This document shows, one piece after another, positions 50,814 to 63,054 of a DNA stretch of 64,000 nucleotides. Each line of letters opens with the position of its first letter. The first letter of the stretch is position 1. The stretch covers positions 5,791,664-5,855,663 of the forward strand of contig NC_051088.1 in NCBI RefSeq assembly GCF_901709675.1, given 5' to 3'. The position numbers and the translations under genes are program-made. This stretch comes from Syngnathus acus (Eukaryota; Chordata; Actinopteri; Syngnathiformes; Syngnathidae). The notes beneath the pieces were generated by a model, which saw only the letters and a program-made list of their open reading frames with translations, searched no databases and had not been told where the DNA came from.

Positions 50814-51991
50814 AGACCCTAAATCCCATGATGGTGCTCCGAATGTCTTGTTTAGGAAGGTCTGCAATACTGACACAATTCTTCTGGTAACAAAACCCCT
50901 CAGTGAATGATGGACTTTTTCTAAAATTAGCGTCTACAGAATCTTCCCAACCTTTGCATCTTCCATGCTACAAATATCACGCTGCTGATGTATTCGATAT
51001 TAAATTACATAGTTTTAACTGCAGCCTGAGCAGTGTCTGTTATCAATAACCATAATGTGGAAGATTAGCGCACATGTGATTCGCACCTGTTGCCTCACTC
51101 TATGAAGGTCACAGCTGTGCTTCTAAAACGAGTCTTTTTAAAGTTGGACATTGGGGCACCATAGAAGCTCCGAAGAGTCTTTTGGAAAGATTGAAAGTCA
51201 ACCCCTCTTCACAAAATATTGACTGTGGAATGAAATTATACAGAAAGAAAATCAAACATCAAATTTTGTTCAAATTTGATTTTTCACAAACTGAAAAGGG
51301 AACACCCTTCACCCAAGCTACGTTCAAAATCCTTCAAATTGACTAAATGTGACTCAGGAGGGCCTGACCACCCACCAAGTGGGAAAAGACACAACCATGT
51401 AATTCTTTTGTGAGCTGCCTATGTCAGCAAATGTGTCTTTAAATGAGCCGCATATCCTTCCTGTGATATAACAGTTAGGCTAATGTAATTGCAGTGAGTT
51501 TCTTCACCCATGACTTGGCAACTATGCCTGGGTGAAGATCCAGCATATTCTTTTCTTGCAAGAGGTGGTCATACTAGCAGGAGCCACCAACGTGCCAAAA
51601 GCTATGCAGAGCTGCTGTGTTATCACATGATACGGAATAACATTACATAGTAGCATTTACTACCACAGCCACCATGGCCAGAATACCCCATGTAACTTAA
51701 TTTTACATGCCAACATCCTAGAAGAAGAACATTTTTTTTATTTTTTCGGGGTGGGGGGGTGCACTAGCTGCATTTTCCCCAATGAGCAGTGGCTCATATA
51801 CAGTATAGACCCCCAAAACGTTCTGCAGGAAACATTAATGTTCTGAAATTTATAATTCGATTTTTTGAGCAAAGCATTTCAAAGACCTGTTTACCTGCAA
51901 ATTTAAAATTGTATCCTTGAATGAAACATCATTTTATTTAGCTTGGTTTTGTTTAATGACTTCACCCAATTTAATCAAACTCTCGAGACAG

Positions 51992-52330
51992 GGGATTCCA
52001 GACTGTCGGCCCTTGGCTCTGGAATGCCTTAACAAAAACCCTGAGGACTCCACAAAATGTAGAGGTCCTTGAGAGACTTTTTTTTCCCAGAAGACCTTTT
52101 AGAAGTCTTTCAATGATTCAGACACATTTTAACCTATTATATTAACTCTTATATCCTTAAAGTTTTTCTTTAAATCAATTTATTTTATCTAGATTCTTTC
52201 AAAGGTATACATACTGTATGTTAAAGTCTGCTGTTTGTATTGCAATCTGTTTGTAACCTACTGTTACACTTTGTGAGATTTCTCTGAAATGGAAAGTGCA
52301 TTAGGAAGTAAATGTATTGTTATTATTTAA
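51992..52330 (+). pseudogene. Relic of a LINE ORF2 C terminus and 3' tail
   Basis: One frame reads GFQTVGPWLWNALTKTLRT and continues to a stop near 52140. It resembles the GPRLWNSLPxxLR motif at the C terminus of several fish non-LTR reverse transcriptases. The downstream text GAAATGGAAAGTGCATTAGG then AAATGTATTGTTATTATTTA resembles their 3' tails. Clade not assigned; heavily truncated. Confidence 0.5.
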
Positions 52331-52780
52331 GACAACTGGAAAAGACAGACATGACAATGTACATATTTCAGTCTGTCCAGTGTAAATTGTTGTTGTACAC
52401 TGCAGAAGAAAAAAAAGAGAGATTTAGAGATGATTAAAGTGAATAAGGTCCAATTGACCCTATAAATATTTGGAGGGCTGAGACACCTGGGAATGGTTTT
52501 AATTTGTGGGAGGGAGGGAAGTTAGGGAGGGAGGGTGGGGGATAAAATAACACAGTGCTTCTCCTCTTAGATTCTAGCAGATCCTTCTCTCTTCTCTGTC
52601 TCAAATCCATCCTAATCTCCATTTATCTAAAGCTGCTACATGTAACACTATATTGTTCCTAAAAAGAAAAAATATATATTTATATGAAGAATGCATTGCT
52701 CCATTTTGCATTTTTTGTTTCAGTTTACATGAGCATTAATTTACTAAAGGCCAAGCTTGCGCTCTGAGGCAAAATTAATT

Positions 52781-53015
52781 TATTTATCCATCCATGAATT
52801 CATCCATCCATCTGTCCATCCATCCACCCACCCAACCAAGCCCATCCATCCATCCATCCATCCATCCATCCATCCATCCATCCATCCATCCATCCATCCA
52901 TCCATCCATCCATCCATCCATCCATCCATCCATCCATCCATCCATCCATCCATCCATCCATCCATCATCCATCTGTCAGGCCGCCTGTCCATACATTCAT
53001 CATCATCATCATCAT
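52781..53015. repeat. (CATC)n microsatellite with degenerate edges and (CAT)n
   Basis: Nearly pure CATC from about 52843 to 52966, flanked by variants (CACC, TGTC) and a short (CAT)n at 52998-53015. Confidence 0.97.
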
Positions 53016-55904
53016 GTGTTCAATGAATTGATTCCTATAATGATTCAAAGGATTCCATCCATGCTGTTATCGTATTTGATTGAACTACCACGACATCCAT
53101 CCCACTTATCCACACAGCTCAGAATTTGTCTACCTGCACCTCGATCGAATTCCCACAAATCCCATTACATCTGCCACAACTTGGACCTGTTTCCAACAGG
53201 TGTAAAGTTTAGTTTATATTCAGCCGCCAAATTGTCAGGTACGCCCGAACCAGTGGCGACTGCTCAGACACTGCAAGGGAAGTTTAGGAATGTTAATAGA
53301 CATGGAAGAACTCCCACAATTTTGCGTCTCTATTTCCTTTCCTTTGACCCATGTGTTTCCTGTCAGTAGTAGAATTTGTTACCACACCAGTGACCTTTAG
53401 AATAAAACCTGTATTTATGTAAATGAGGGAAGAATATAACAAGGCATTTCCTGTCTACAATGACAGCAACAAATTGCCGCCCAGAGTGTTTGGGTTTAAA
53501 GCTCAGTACTCAACCCGCCCCAAGCTTCTCAAGTGGGAATGTTCAATTTCATCATTTTCATTTGCAGTGAGTCATAGTAGGCTTGTGCCAGAGTGGAGTG
53601 GTTTTACAGCTCCTTCAAACACTGTCCGCTGTGTGCTACAGCCATCATCTCGCAGCAGAAACACCACGTTGGAGCCCTCCAACTCCTTGTCAGACTCTTT
53701 GCCAGATTTTTTTTTTATTCCACTGCAAGAAAATGATCCCATTCCCCTCAGACTCATGTCAAATTAAGCAAATTTACAGCTTAGCACTTAAGAAGTTCAC
53801 CCTTTGCCAGGAAAGCAGTAAGCGAGGTCTCACTTGCCAGTCGGACGAACTTCACTGTGGCACTTCCAGTGGAATATTCCTCTGGCTTTTGCTACTATTT
53901 CTTTCCCTCCAATTTCACTCCTTCCTTGTGACGATGAGGTCAGGTTCAGCCATGTGGCACCAACCACTGTAGCCTTTATTTCTTGCACTTGCTTCAAGCT
54001 GCTGCCTGCTACTTGCAGTTTGTTCTGCTGGCAGAGTCTGCATTAATTACAATACAATACCCCCAAAAGCTTTGTAAAAATCTAAACAGAAATATCCATG
54101 ATATTATTAAATGTCCATGATATTATTGCCAGTTTTAGGCAAGTAATGCACCGTCATCCATCACTAACCTTTGCTAATGCTGTAAATGCCAAATGTTGGG
54201 AGTATCAGAAATCAAGGACTTGGTGTTTATAATGGCATCGGATATCGATTGACTACAGCCCAAGTAAATGAGTTTGGGAAAATTTCGTTAAGCGGAGGCC
54301 GGGACTTCATAATTTGGAACCCATATAATGTAGTGACTTGCATTAAAAAGACAACACGTATTTTAATTTCAAATATGTGAGGAAGGCAGAGAACATTTTG
54401 AGCTCCCAAACCCAGGCAGGTGTGTTAACCACTCAGTCACTGCACTGTCCACAATACATTCAGTAATTATTGCATTTCAAAAATTTGTCCCAAGTCTTCC
54501 AACAATAAGATTTTAAAGCTGCTTTTCTAAACTGAAAATGCTTCTCTCTGCTTGTGACCAATGCCTTTATGATAAAAGTCAGAGAGTCATGTTTTGTCTG
54601 AGAAGTGCATCAGTTGACGTGTTGAGCAAGACACTGTCAAATATTTGGCAGCAGTCCTTCTGTGTGAAGTGAATCCAGTTTTTTCTGCTTTTCAACATTT
54701 TCTCACCCACACAGTCTAGTTTTGCTAACGGAATGTTCCAGCTAAACAGTGTCAAGAATGCTGTGTCACGTGTCGCTCCAAGATTAAAAGACAACTTTTT
54801 TTGTAAAGCGAAGGAAATGTCTACCACTTCCAGGAATGGGAGGGGTGTTTAAGGGAATACTTTGAAAAAATGTCACCCAGCCTGAAGCCAAGCATGCTAC
54901 AGTTGCACAACCAAAAGGAGGAAGATGGAATGATAAAACACACAAAGGTACATGTGTACATTAGCACCGGGTCGTGGACGATTTCGTGGAAATAAAAACA
55001 TGTCTGAACAACCTACTTGATGGAAACAGCATTTTTCTCATTCTCCAAGTGTGACGTTCTCGTGAATAATTGTACTTGTGGCAGTTGCTCAGCCAAGGGC
55101 ATTCTTCTCATTTCAGCTTCACTCACACACTTCAAGTTTGCATTAAAAAGGCTTTATCTCGCTGAAACCTGGTGGTGATTTATTGCAAAAAAGCAGAGCA
55201 ACTTGACTCAAACTCTAAACTCAGAGAGGCGCTCTCACACGTTGACGAAAAGCAGCAGCACGTCCAAACACGACCACATAAGGCAAAGCCGCATGCGCTC
55301 CTGTGTCCCTGCATCCAATAAGGTCTTGTTAACGGCAAATTGGATGAATGTGTGTCCGAGTCGCCATTTCCTGCAAGGGGCCTCAGCAGCAACAGCTGCT
55401 ACCAATGGCGAAGCGGCCCTTTTCAGTGCGTGCGTAGCTGACGGCTTTCCAATATAAGCCCATACGCATGCAAAAATATAGACGCGTGGAAGATTTTAAG
55501 GACGGTCGAGGATGGGCAAATGTGTTGGCTGCAAGTCAAGTAAATCACATCACCACTTCCGTGAAGCACTTTTTGCATCATCAACAGCAACAAAGCAGAG
55601 GGAGGAAATTCACAATCCTTTGATGGGTGGGGGTGTTCAACAATTCAAAAGAATATAGAAAAACTACAGTGGAGGTAGTAGTGGCCATGATTTGGTCTGA
55701 GAAATAAAACAATCAGAGAGTTGCACATTAATTATTATTTTTTAATGGCAGGAAAGTGAGAGAGGCTAGCTGTTTATTTGAATCTTCAAGGAACCAAATG
55801 TGAATATATTGGAATAGAATTTGTCAAGGATAATCCATTTTTGTACAAGTGATGAAATGCGGTTCCTTGTTGTGTAGACAATCTGTTTAGCGGAACCAGT
55901 TCAG

Positions 55905-55960
55905 GATCAGAAAGGTTGGAGCTCTCCAAGCTGACTTTGGGCGAGAGGCAGAAAACCATT
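55905..55960. mobile_element. Dispersed repeat fragment related to that at 40386
   Basis: GTTGGAGCTCTCCAAGCTGA followed by CTTTGGGCGAGAGGC is collinear with the motif at 40410-40450. Confidence 0.4.
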
Positions 55961-56692
55961 CAACCATTTATAGTCAACCTCACAGTCGATAAAGATCAGA
56001 TCTTTTTTGTTTAGACCTCACACTCTATAAAGATCTTTTTTTTTTTTTTCGACAACAAGCACTGTTAGTATTCGGCACATCCTTCCCGGCTTACTGTTTG
56101 AGAACGCCCAGTTACTCTTGTAATACAGTTATTTTGTCCTGACAGGAAAACCGTCCATTGCTTCTACTTGAAGGCCTGTGCACCCTTTTCACTGTTTGCT
56201 GTGACAATTGGCATGGTTTTGATTTCAATTTCACATGCGAACACTCTGATTTTATCACTAGTGTCTTGTCCTCTTGGGGCCTCTCCATCTCACCTTGCAG
56301 CGATCACCACAGAGGCAGGCATGCAGGGAGTCTTGGAGTAAATCTTGATAAATCTCGTCAGAGTCAACTGTACAATATCTGTGTTCGTGTGAGAGAGCAC
56401 ATGCTCGGCCACCTGCTTTTCCTGTGTTAGCCCGCCCTCCCTCCACGCTTTGTGAACTTAATAAAAGCTGCCATTAAGCAGCGCTTCATCTGTTTGGGGC
56501 CTAATCTGCCTTATAGGCATCATGTGACCACATGTAGCACACACCTGTCAGTCGGCTTTCTCAGCCCAGAATGTTGTTTCACTCTTGCTCAAAAATGTTT
56601 TGGCATACAAAGCGATTGCTAGTCAACATGTAAAACTGGTGATGCAAGATGTCTCCAAATGAAATGAACAAATAGGCTGAAAGTCATTTTTC

Positions 56693-56848
<156 letters not shown>

Positions 56849-57624
56849 CGAGAGAACACACTACAGTGACTACATTGGTGGCAGCTTTACAAAAAATATT
56901 CGACATTATTTCAGAGATAGAATGAGTGGTTTAGTTCACAGTTCACAATAATAAAAAATGCATTTAGTTCACAATTCATAATATTAAAAAAAAAAAAAAA
57001 GCTAAACACTTTCTTTGTTTTTTCTGCTTAACTGCATAAAGCAAAAGGCTTCCAGATTAGAAAATAGACTTTTGTTTAAACTTTTTCATTTAAAAGTCTT
57101 TTCAGTAGAAGCCTGCGCATGATTGAGAGGTTGTTTCCGTCTGGTTTTGGTATAATATAATTTTCATGTTTATCTTTTTTTTTTTTTCATCTGATGATTA
57201 CTTACAGGATGCCAGCTGGTGGGCAGATGGTGATGTCTTTACCTCTCCTTTTCTCTGCCTTTTTTTTTATTGGGGAAAAAAACATCACAGGGAAGTAAAG
57301 GATGGCAACAGCTGTAGATGAGGGGACAGACAGACACACACACTTGGCACATTGGCCACTGAAAAGTGAAATGTGGGAGTGGATGTCCCTCAAAGTAAAT
57401 AAACAATAAAATCATGATGTCCTCTAAACTACCACAAACCCCCGACAGAACCATCTTGTTAGCAGTAGCAGGCCTTTAAATCTCCTGAATGGTCCACATT
57501 TCTGATGCCGAACCTCCCAAGCTGAACCTCTACCGTGTTTCAATTCAGAATCCAACCCAAATTAAAGGTAGGCTTATTTAAATATCACAATCAAAACAGA
57601 CAATCACGGATCCTTCTGACTATG

Positions 57625-57680
57625 AGGCAGACACAGATACAGTGGTGCCTTGAGCTGCACGTTCAATCGAATCACTCCAA
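57625..57680. mobile_element. Possible dispersed DNA-repeat end
   Basis: CAGTGGTGCCTTGAGCTGCA followed by CGTTCAATCGAATC resembles a common vertebrate repeat start (CAGTGGTGCCTTGAGATACGA). No partner end was found. Confidence 0.35.
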
Positions 57681-58238
57681 AAGACTTTTATCAAAAATAA
57701 TACCTCCCCTTTGATATGAATGGAATTACTATTAATCCTCCCCCCCCCAAAAAAAAAAAAAACGTAATGTTTTATTCATAAAATAGTATGTAATGTTGCA
57801 CATTTAAAACGGATTAATAATATTATTACCATATTGGCCCGAATATAAGACGATGTTTTTTGCATTGAAATAAGACTGAAAAAGTGGGGGTCGTCTTATA
57901 TTCGGGGTCGAGACATTATACCGATTTTCACTTGTGCGCAGCGGTAAATTAAAGGTTGCTGGTGTCGACTGAGTATGTTGCTGTGATCGTGTGCGTCTTT
58001 GACACAAAGTGAGCATATACATTTCATTGTTACTACCGTCCACTATTGTGCCGTTTGTCCGATCGCGGTTTGCTTCGTGTGCGCGCCGTTTGATTGACAG
58101 CTCCGGCGCGCTCCTTTAAATTTGCCTCGCATCGTACGAGTAACCGTTATGCAGCAGCACGGCGACTAACGGTCGCCAGCAAATGTATTTTGTTGTCTCG
58201 ATCGATGACTTATGTTTGGTGTGTTGCCGAGTGTGTTC

Positions 58239-58278
58239 ATTTATGGTTATTTATTTATTTATTTATTTATTTATTTTT
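58239..58278. repeat. (TTTA)n microsatellite
   Basis: Short TTTA array inside the TA-flanked element. Confidence 0.9.
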
Positions 58279-58382
58279 TTGCCAATAATTCAGTAAAGCA
58301 ATCAAAACTGATCTTCCCTCCTGTGTTCTGACCGACACCCGGGGGCGAAAAGAGGATAACCATCCGAGCCAACCCCCTATAC

Positions 58383-58488
58383 CAGGGGTGTCAAACTCAT
58401 TTTTTGATGCACAATTTGTCTTCGGGGGCCACACAAAATGAATTGGCAGGCCGTATCTGGCCCCTGGGCCTTGAGTTTGACACCTGTG
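58383..58488 (+). mobile_element. hAT-type element, 106-bp internally deleted copy (e1)
   Basis: Both ends are present (CAGGGGTGTCAAACTC and GAGTTTGACACCTGTG), but about 225 bp of interior is missing relative to the 331-bp copies. The joint lies in a T run shared by both deletion edges. Left flank CCCTATAC, right flank ATTTAAAC. Confidence 0.88.
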
Positions 58489-58872
58489 ATTTAAACCCTA
58501 GTTTGAAACCCTAACTCTAGTATGGACCCTAGTTTAAAACCCTAGCCCGAGCTTTAAACCCTACTTTGAAACTCTAACCCTAGCTTTAAACCCTACTTTG
58601 AAAACGTAACCCTAGCTTTAAACCCTATTTTGAAACCCTAACCCTAGTATGAAACCCTACTTTGAAGCCCTAACCCTAGCTTTAACCCTACTTTGAAACC
58701 CTAACTCTAGTATAAAACCCTGCTTTGAAACCCAGACCCTAGTTTGAAACCCTAGTTTGAAATCCTAACCATAGCTTTAAACCCATGTTTGAAACCCTAA
58801 CCCTAGCTTTGAACCCTACTGTGAAACTCTAGTATGAAACCCTACTTTGAAACCCTAACCCTAGATTTAAAC
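58489..58872. repeat. Telomere-like 32-bp minisatellite, about 12 units
   Basis: Units of roughly CTTTAAACCCTACTTTGAAA followed by CCCTAACCCTAG, diverged from each other. CCCTAA/CCCTAG hexamers resemble vertebrate telomere repeats, but the array is not a pure telomere array. It is bounded at both ends by ATTTAAAC, which is itself a one-base variant of the array text CTTTAAAC. Confidence 0.9.
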
Positions 58873-59203
58873 CAGTGGTGTCAAACTCTTTTTTTTCGCA
58901 GGCCGCATCGTAGTCATAGCTTCTTTCGGAGGGTTATTATGACTGTCAACCCAAATCAATGTATGAGCACCTCAAATTATATACAGTAAAAGCTTCAAAA
59001 CAAATGAACAAATAACTTGTTTTCAAATCCGACGGGTAAAAACTGGTCGAATATTAAAAGAAACCCAAATATATTATTAAAAGTGAAGACAATTTGCAAT
59101 TCTAGTAATGACACGAATTTGATGCACAATTTGTCTTTGCGGGCCACTTAAAATGATGTGGCGGGCCAAATCTGGCCCCCGGGCCTTGAGTTTGACACTG
59201 GTG
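58873..59203 (+). mobile_element. hAT-type element, copy 3 (331 bp, e2)
   Basis: Ends CAGTGGTGTCAAACTC and GAGTTTGACACTGGTG. Same length as, and collinear with, the copy at 30011. Left flank ATTTAAAC, right flank CCCTATAC; these match the right and left flanks of e1, not each other. Confidence 0.9.
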
Positions 59204-60384
59204 CCCTATACAGTCCTCAGGCTCCCCAACAATAGCGGTAGCAGTTTGCATTATTTTATTGCAATGTTTTTCCTTATTCAGATTTGTTTCAAGACTACAG
59301 TTAGACTTCACTTTGATGGTTAATGCAGTTATTGCAATTTTGGTGTTTTATCACAGTAGATTGGTTTATTTACATTTCAAAAACCAGAATCCATTCATTT
59401 ACAAATGTGATTGCACTTTAGTTTACATATTTAAATGTTCAGATATTAAGATGTGATAGACAGTTTTTGCATGATTTGAATGAGGCAAAATATCATGCTT
59501 TTTCTCTTGAATATATTGTTATAATCATTTGTTTCAGATGTACTGTAATTATTTCCTGCATAAAAATTAAATTTGGTGTTCAAAATGTATTTTTTCAAGC
59601 TTGAGTCAAAAAGTCTTTTTTCAAACTTGAGTCTTGAAAAAGAGGGTGTCGTCTTATAATAGGGGTCGTCTTATATTCGGGCCAATGCGGTAATTAGAAT
59701 GTAAAGAATTGAACGGTTTGTGCACCATAATTTAATGCTTCACTTCAATACTTTGTGCTTCTCCTGCTGTGCCCACCGTGGCCATCGGGGGCAGTATCAT
59801 ACATTATACAAAGAGTCACCACTACCACTTCATTTTCGTGCTAATTCTAAAAAGTAAAGCAAATCACCAAAGGCAAAGAAAAAAATTCCACCCATGCGAA
59901 TTGATGCCTCCAGAAGTTGCAACCATGTTAGTTGTTGTTTTACAGACGATAACGTAATATGCTTGTGATTAATGTGATAGGGAGTCTATGTGTTGCGCCA
60001 CCATTTTTATTTAAATATCCGTTGCCAAACCCTAAACTTATCTAACACTAACCAGTCACACCTATGAAGGGTTTAAGAGGTGATACTTTGACAATTGAAT
60101 GAAATTATTCACTTTAGATTATAAATTCGGAAGGTTCATTCTACCTTTCTCATCTCATTCATAATCTATGGCTGATGCCGACAAGTATTGCTTATTGTTT
60201 CACCTGTGTGAGTGAAGATGATTTCTTTTTTTTTTGTCCCTCACTCGCCTCTTCTTTTTCTTGAGAATGAGACAGAGACAAAAATGTCCCAGATGGGTTT
60301 ATAGAAGAACAAAGCAGGGCACAAGGTCATGAAATATGAATCGAAGCTGTGAGCAGCTGGGGAACTTGGTGTGTTCTAAGCGTG

Positions 60385-60386
<2 letters not shown>

Positions 60387-60472
<86 letters not shown>

Positions 60473-60500
60473 CCACACACTCACACACGCAGGCACACAC
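60387..60500. repeat. (CA)n microsatellite, interrupted at right
   Basis: About 41 CA units, then CGCACCCACACACTCACACA-type interruptions. Confidence 0.97.
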
Positions 60501-60639
60501 TTCAGTAGTGTCTGTGACATTACAAAAAAGGCAGCAAGTGGACTGCTTTAACCTTTTGCCCTGCTTTCATCAAGCCCCCCCAAGGCCCTCTGACAAGCTC
60601 AAGCACCACATGTTCTGTATGTCGTCATTATATATTTTC

Positions 60640-60645
60640 TTTATT
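60640..60645 (-). terminator. casz1: Candidate distal CASZ1 poly(A) signal AATAAA
   Basis: The minus strand reads GGAAATAAAGAAAAT, followed about 35 bases later by ATGTGGTGCTTG. Nearer candidates are listed with the 3' UTR. Confidence 0.4.
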
Positions 60646-60868
60646 TCCAACTTTTTACAAATCCTGCAATTTTACAGCCACACACATACAAACGTAGAAA
60701 CTAAATTCAAGTGATTATTGTCTCCCAGCTCCTACAGTTGTCAGCAAAAGAAAAAACAAACAACAACAAAATAGATGCAAAAACAAATCTAGGTGGATCT
60801 CTTGCTTTGCAAGAGATTCCCGGGAGACAGTCTGTGAACGAGGCATGCCCACAGCAAACTACAAAATA

Positions 60869-60931
60869 AAAACAAACAAACAAACAAACAAACAAACAAA
60901 CAAACAAACAAACAAACAAACAAACAAACAA
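60869..60931. repeat. (AAAC)n microsatellite
   Basis: About 15 AAAC units on the plus strand, i.e. GTTT in the CASZ1 orientation. Confidence 0.97.
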
Positions 60932-63054
60932 AATAGTTTAGTTAATGAGGAAAACAAAAGCACTCACAGAAATGGCAAATGAATAAAACACATTGTTAAA
61001 TAAATCAGACACATTCTAATCAGTGAGTTTGAGCTTTGACATTGTTTGTGAAAATGCTTACGGTAATAACGGAAGCCAATGATGTTCAGTATGAACCGTT
61101 TGGAAAAAAAATCTGAACCAGTCAAAATTGAGAAATGTCACACACACAAGCAAACTATGACATTATTTGTATTCTTCTTTTATTCACTTTTTCCTTCTTA
61201 TGGTTTTCTTTTTAAAATTTCCTCAAAGACCATTTTGTTATTTTTTTTTACAGAGGAAAATACTGTACAGCCTCTTTTTTTTTTCTTCTTAAAACAATAG
61301 TTGGAGGAAATCATCTACACACATAGTTCCCTATATGATGGATATTTATTTCCAATGCCAAGCTCAGGAGATCATTTATACCCAGTGTGTCCACTCCTCA
61401 GTCATACATATTTGCTCAATATAAACCAGAGTGACAGAGTCATAATTTAGCACTACAATAAGAGCATCGCCATAAAGTTTAAAACTTAAAATCACAGTCC
61501 ATATTAGTGTTTCTTGCAAGCTTGCCATTTTTTGTCTGGCACACACATTTTCTTACCAAAGTTTCCCATCAAAAAAAGCAAAATAAAAACCATAACAGCT
61601 TGTTTTTTTTTTAAATAAATCACAAAACATTTTTTGTCACACTAACATCTATTTGTGCATTAAAGCAAAGTGAACTAAAACATAATTTTAAAGCAATTTC
61701 CCTGTAAAAAGATATTTCATATATATACTTTTTTTTTTTAAATCCCCAGATGGTAAAATTAAACTAAAAAGTGCCACACCCTAAAAATTCTCATTTTTGG
61801 AAGTTCACATAAATATTAAATAAAAACCAATACAACCAGAGCTCGACTGTTACAGCCATGACAGCGAGCAAAGCAAGGGAAGGGGGAGAAAAAAAGAAAC
61901 GTAACGCCGTTTGAGGCAGTTTCGGTCTGTACATTTTTCCAACATTAAATACACTACCTGATGCTCCTCCCTCCTGCCCTCCCACGCTACATCTAATCAA
62001 CTCTTGGACCCCACCCGCCCCCCCAACACACACTTCCATGAATTCAGCTTACAGATTGATATGCTTCTCACTAACAGCAACAAAACAATATGGTAATGCT
62101 AAAATAAAATAAAAAAATAAACACGAGTCATCCACCGCCACTGTATTTGCGTCATGGTTAGCAAGTGGAAAAGTGCACTATTCACACACAGAGTTAGTTG
62201 ATTTCCTTCACCAAAATTGGTGGTTATCAAGGGTGGGTGGGTGTCTGACTGGGATAGGGGATCCAAATTACACAGGCTGTTTATTTGGTGCCTGTTTTAG
62301 CAGAAGGTCAGCCCGAATGAGCTAGACTGAGCTCAGCGGCCTCTCGGAACAACTTGGCGGCTCGCTTGCACGCCTCCCACGAAGAAGTCCAACGTCTTAG
62401 AGAGCGTGAGAGAAGTGAGACTCCCTCAATCTCTAGGTGTCTCAGAATTATAATAATACATAATACAGGGAAAAAAAATCAAATGTTTGAACACATCCTG
62501 TTCCTCCTTAGTGATTCACTTCCCTTTTTTGTTTTTTAAACGTGTGCTCGGCCCCACAGGACATCTGGGGTGGGCCAAAGTTCATTTTCTTTCATCGCAC
62601 ACACACACACACACACAGATAGTTATATAGAGAGTTTTGTTGTCTTTTTTTCCACACAAAAAGGTGAAAAATAAAAATAGCAATAAATTAAAGTCAAACA
62701 TGCACGCACACAAAAAGACCGATGTCTAGTAAAATGCTTTACATTGCTCCTCCCACGTGTAAAGCGTGCAGGGCCCAGTTCCATGTGCCTCCGTTCATAT
62801 TTTTTAATGCATTATTGAATTAATAATGTTGGTCATCTTGTAAACATCATCATAAATCATATTTGGGCCATCATCTTCTTTTTCCTTCTATTGTCCTCGC
62901 CGCTGTTGTTTCTTGTTGTCATGTGAAGTCTCGAAACATGATAGATGAGCTCTCTATCATTCTTGTTTGTTCATCATACATCAGGTCGCTATTTTTTCAG
63001 GGGTGGCCATCTTGTTTTTCCAGTTAGGAAGTGTCAGTGTGGTGAACGGAAGCA

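Larger units (their letters stand above)
57829..59690. mobile_element. TA-flanked inverted-repeat element, invaded by a hAT composite
   Basis: Left end CCATATTGGCCCGAATATAA and right end (reversed) CCGCATTGGCCCGAATATAA continue as matching inverted repeats into GACGA. TA flanks lie at 57827-57828 and 59691-59692. GTCGTCTTATA repeats lie inside both ends. Removing the 829 bp of the hAT composite plus one target duplication leaves about 1.03 kb. The end sequence shares CCGTA..T and CGnA-TATAAG-CG with the 21450 MITE. It carries no transposase. Confidence 0.8.
60616..63054 (-). other. casz1: CASZ1 3' UTR (extent inferred)
   Basis: About 2.4 kb of AT-rich noncoding sequence below the CASZ1 stop. 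Minus-strand AATAAA candidates are at 62280-62285, 61345-61350, 61179-61184 and 60640-60645. I take the last as the distal limit because GT-rich sequence follows it. An (AAAC)n array (60869-60931) and a short (CA)n (about 62599) lie inside. Transcript ends were not observed. Confidence 0.5.

Noticed and set aside
52757-53369. 191-codon frame of HPSI repeats
   Set aside because: Translation of the CATC microsatellite.
55180-55457. Overlapping frames in a locally GC-richer stretch
   Set aside because: Both strands are open by chance and no domain was seen.
58489-58872. Regularly spaced repeats resembling a CRISPR array
   Set aside because: Vertebrate context, units contiguous with no unique spacers, and no cas genes; it is a minisatellite.
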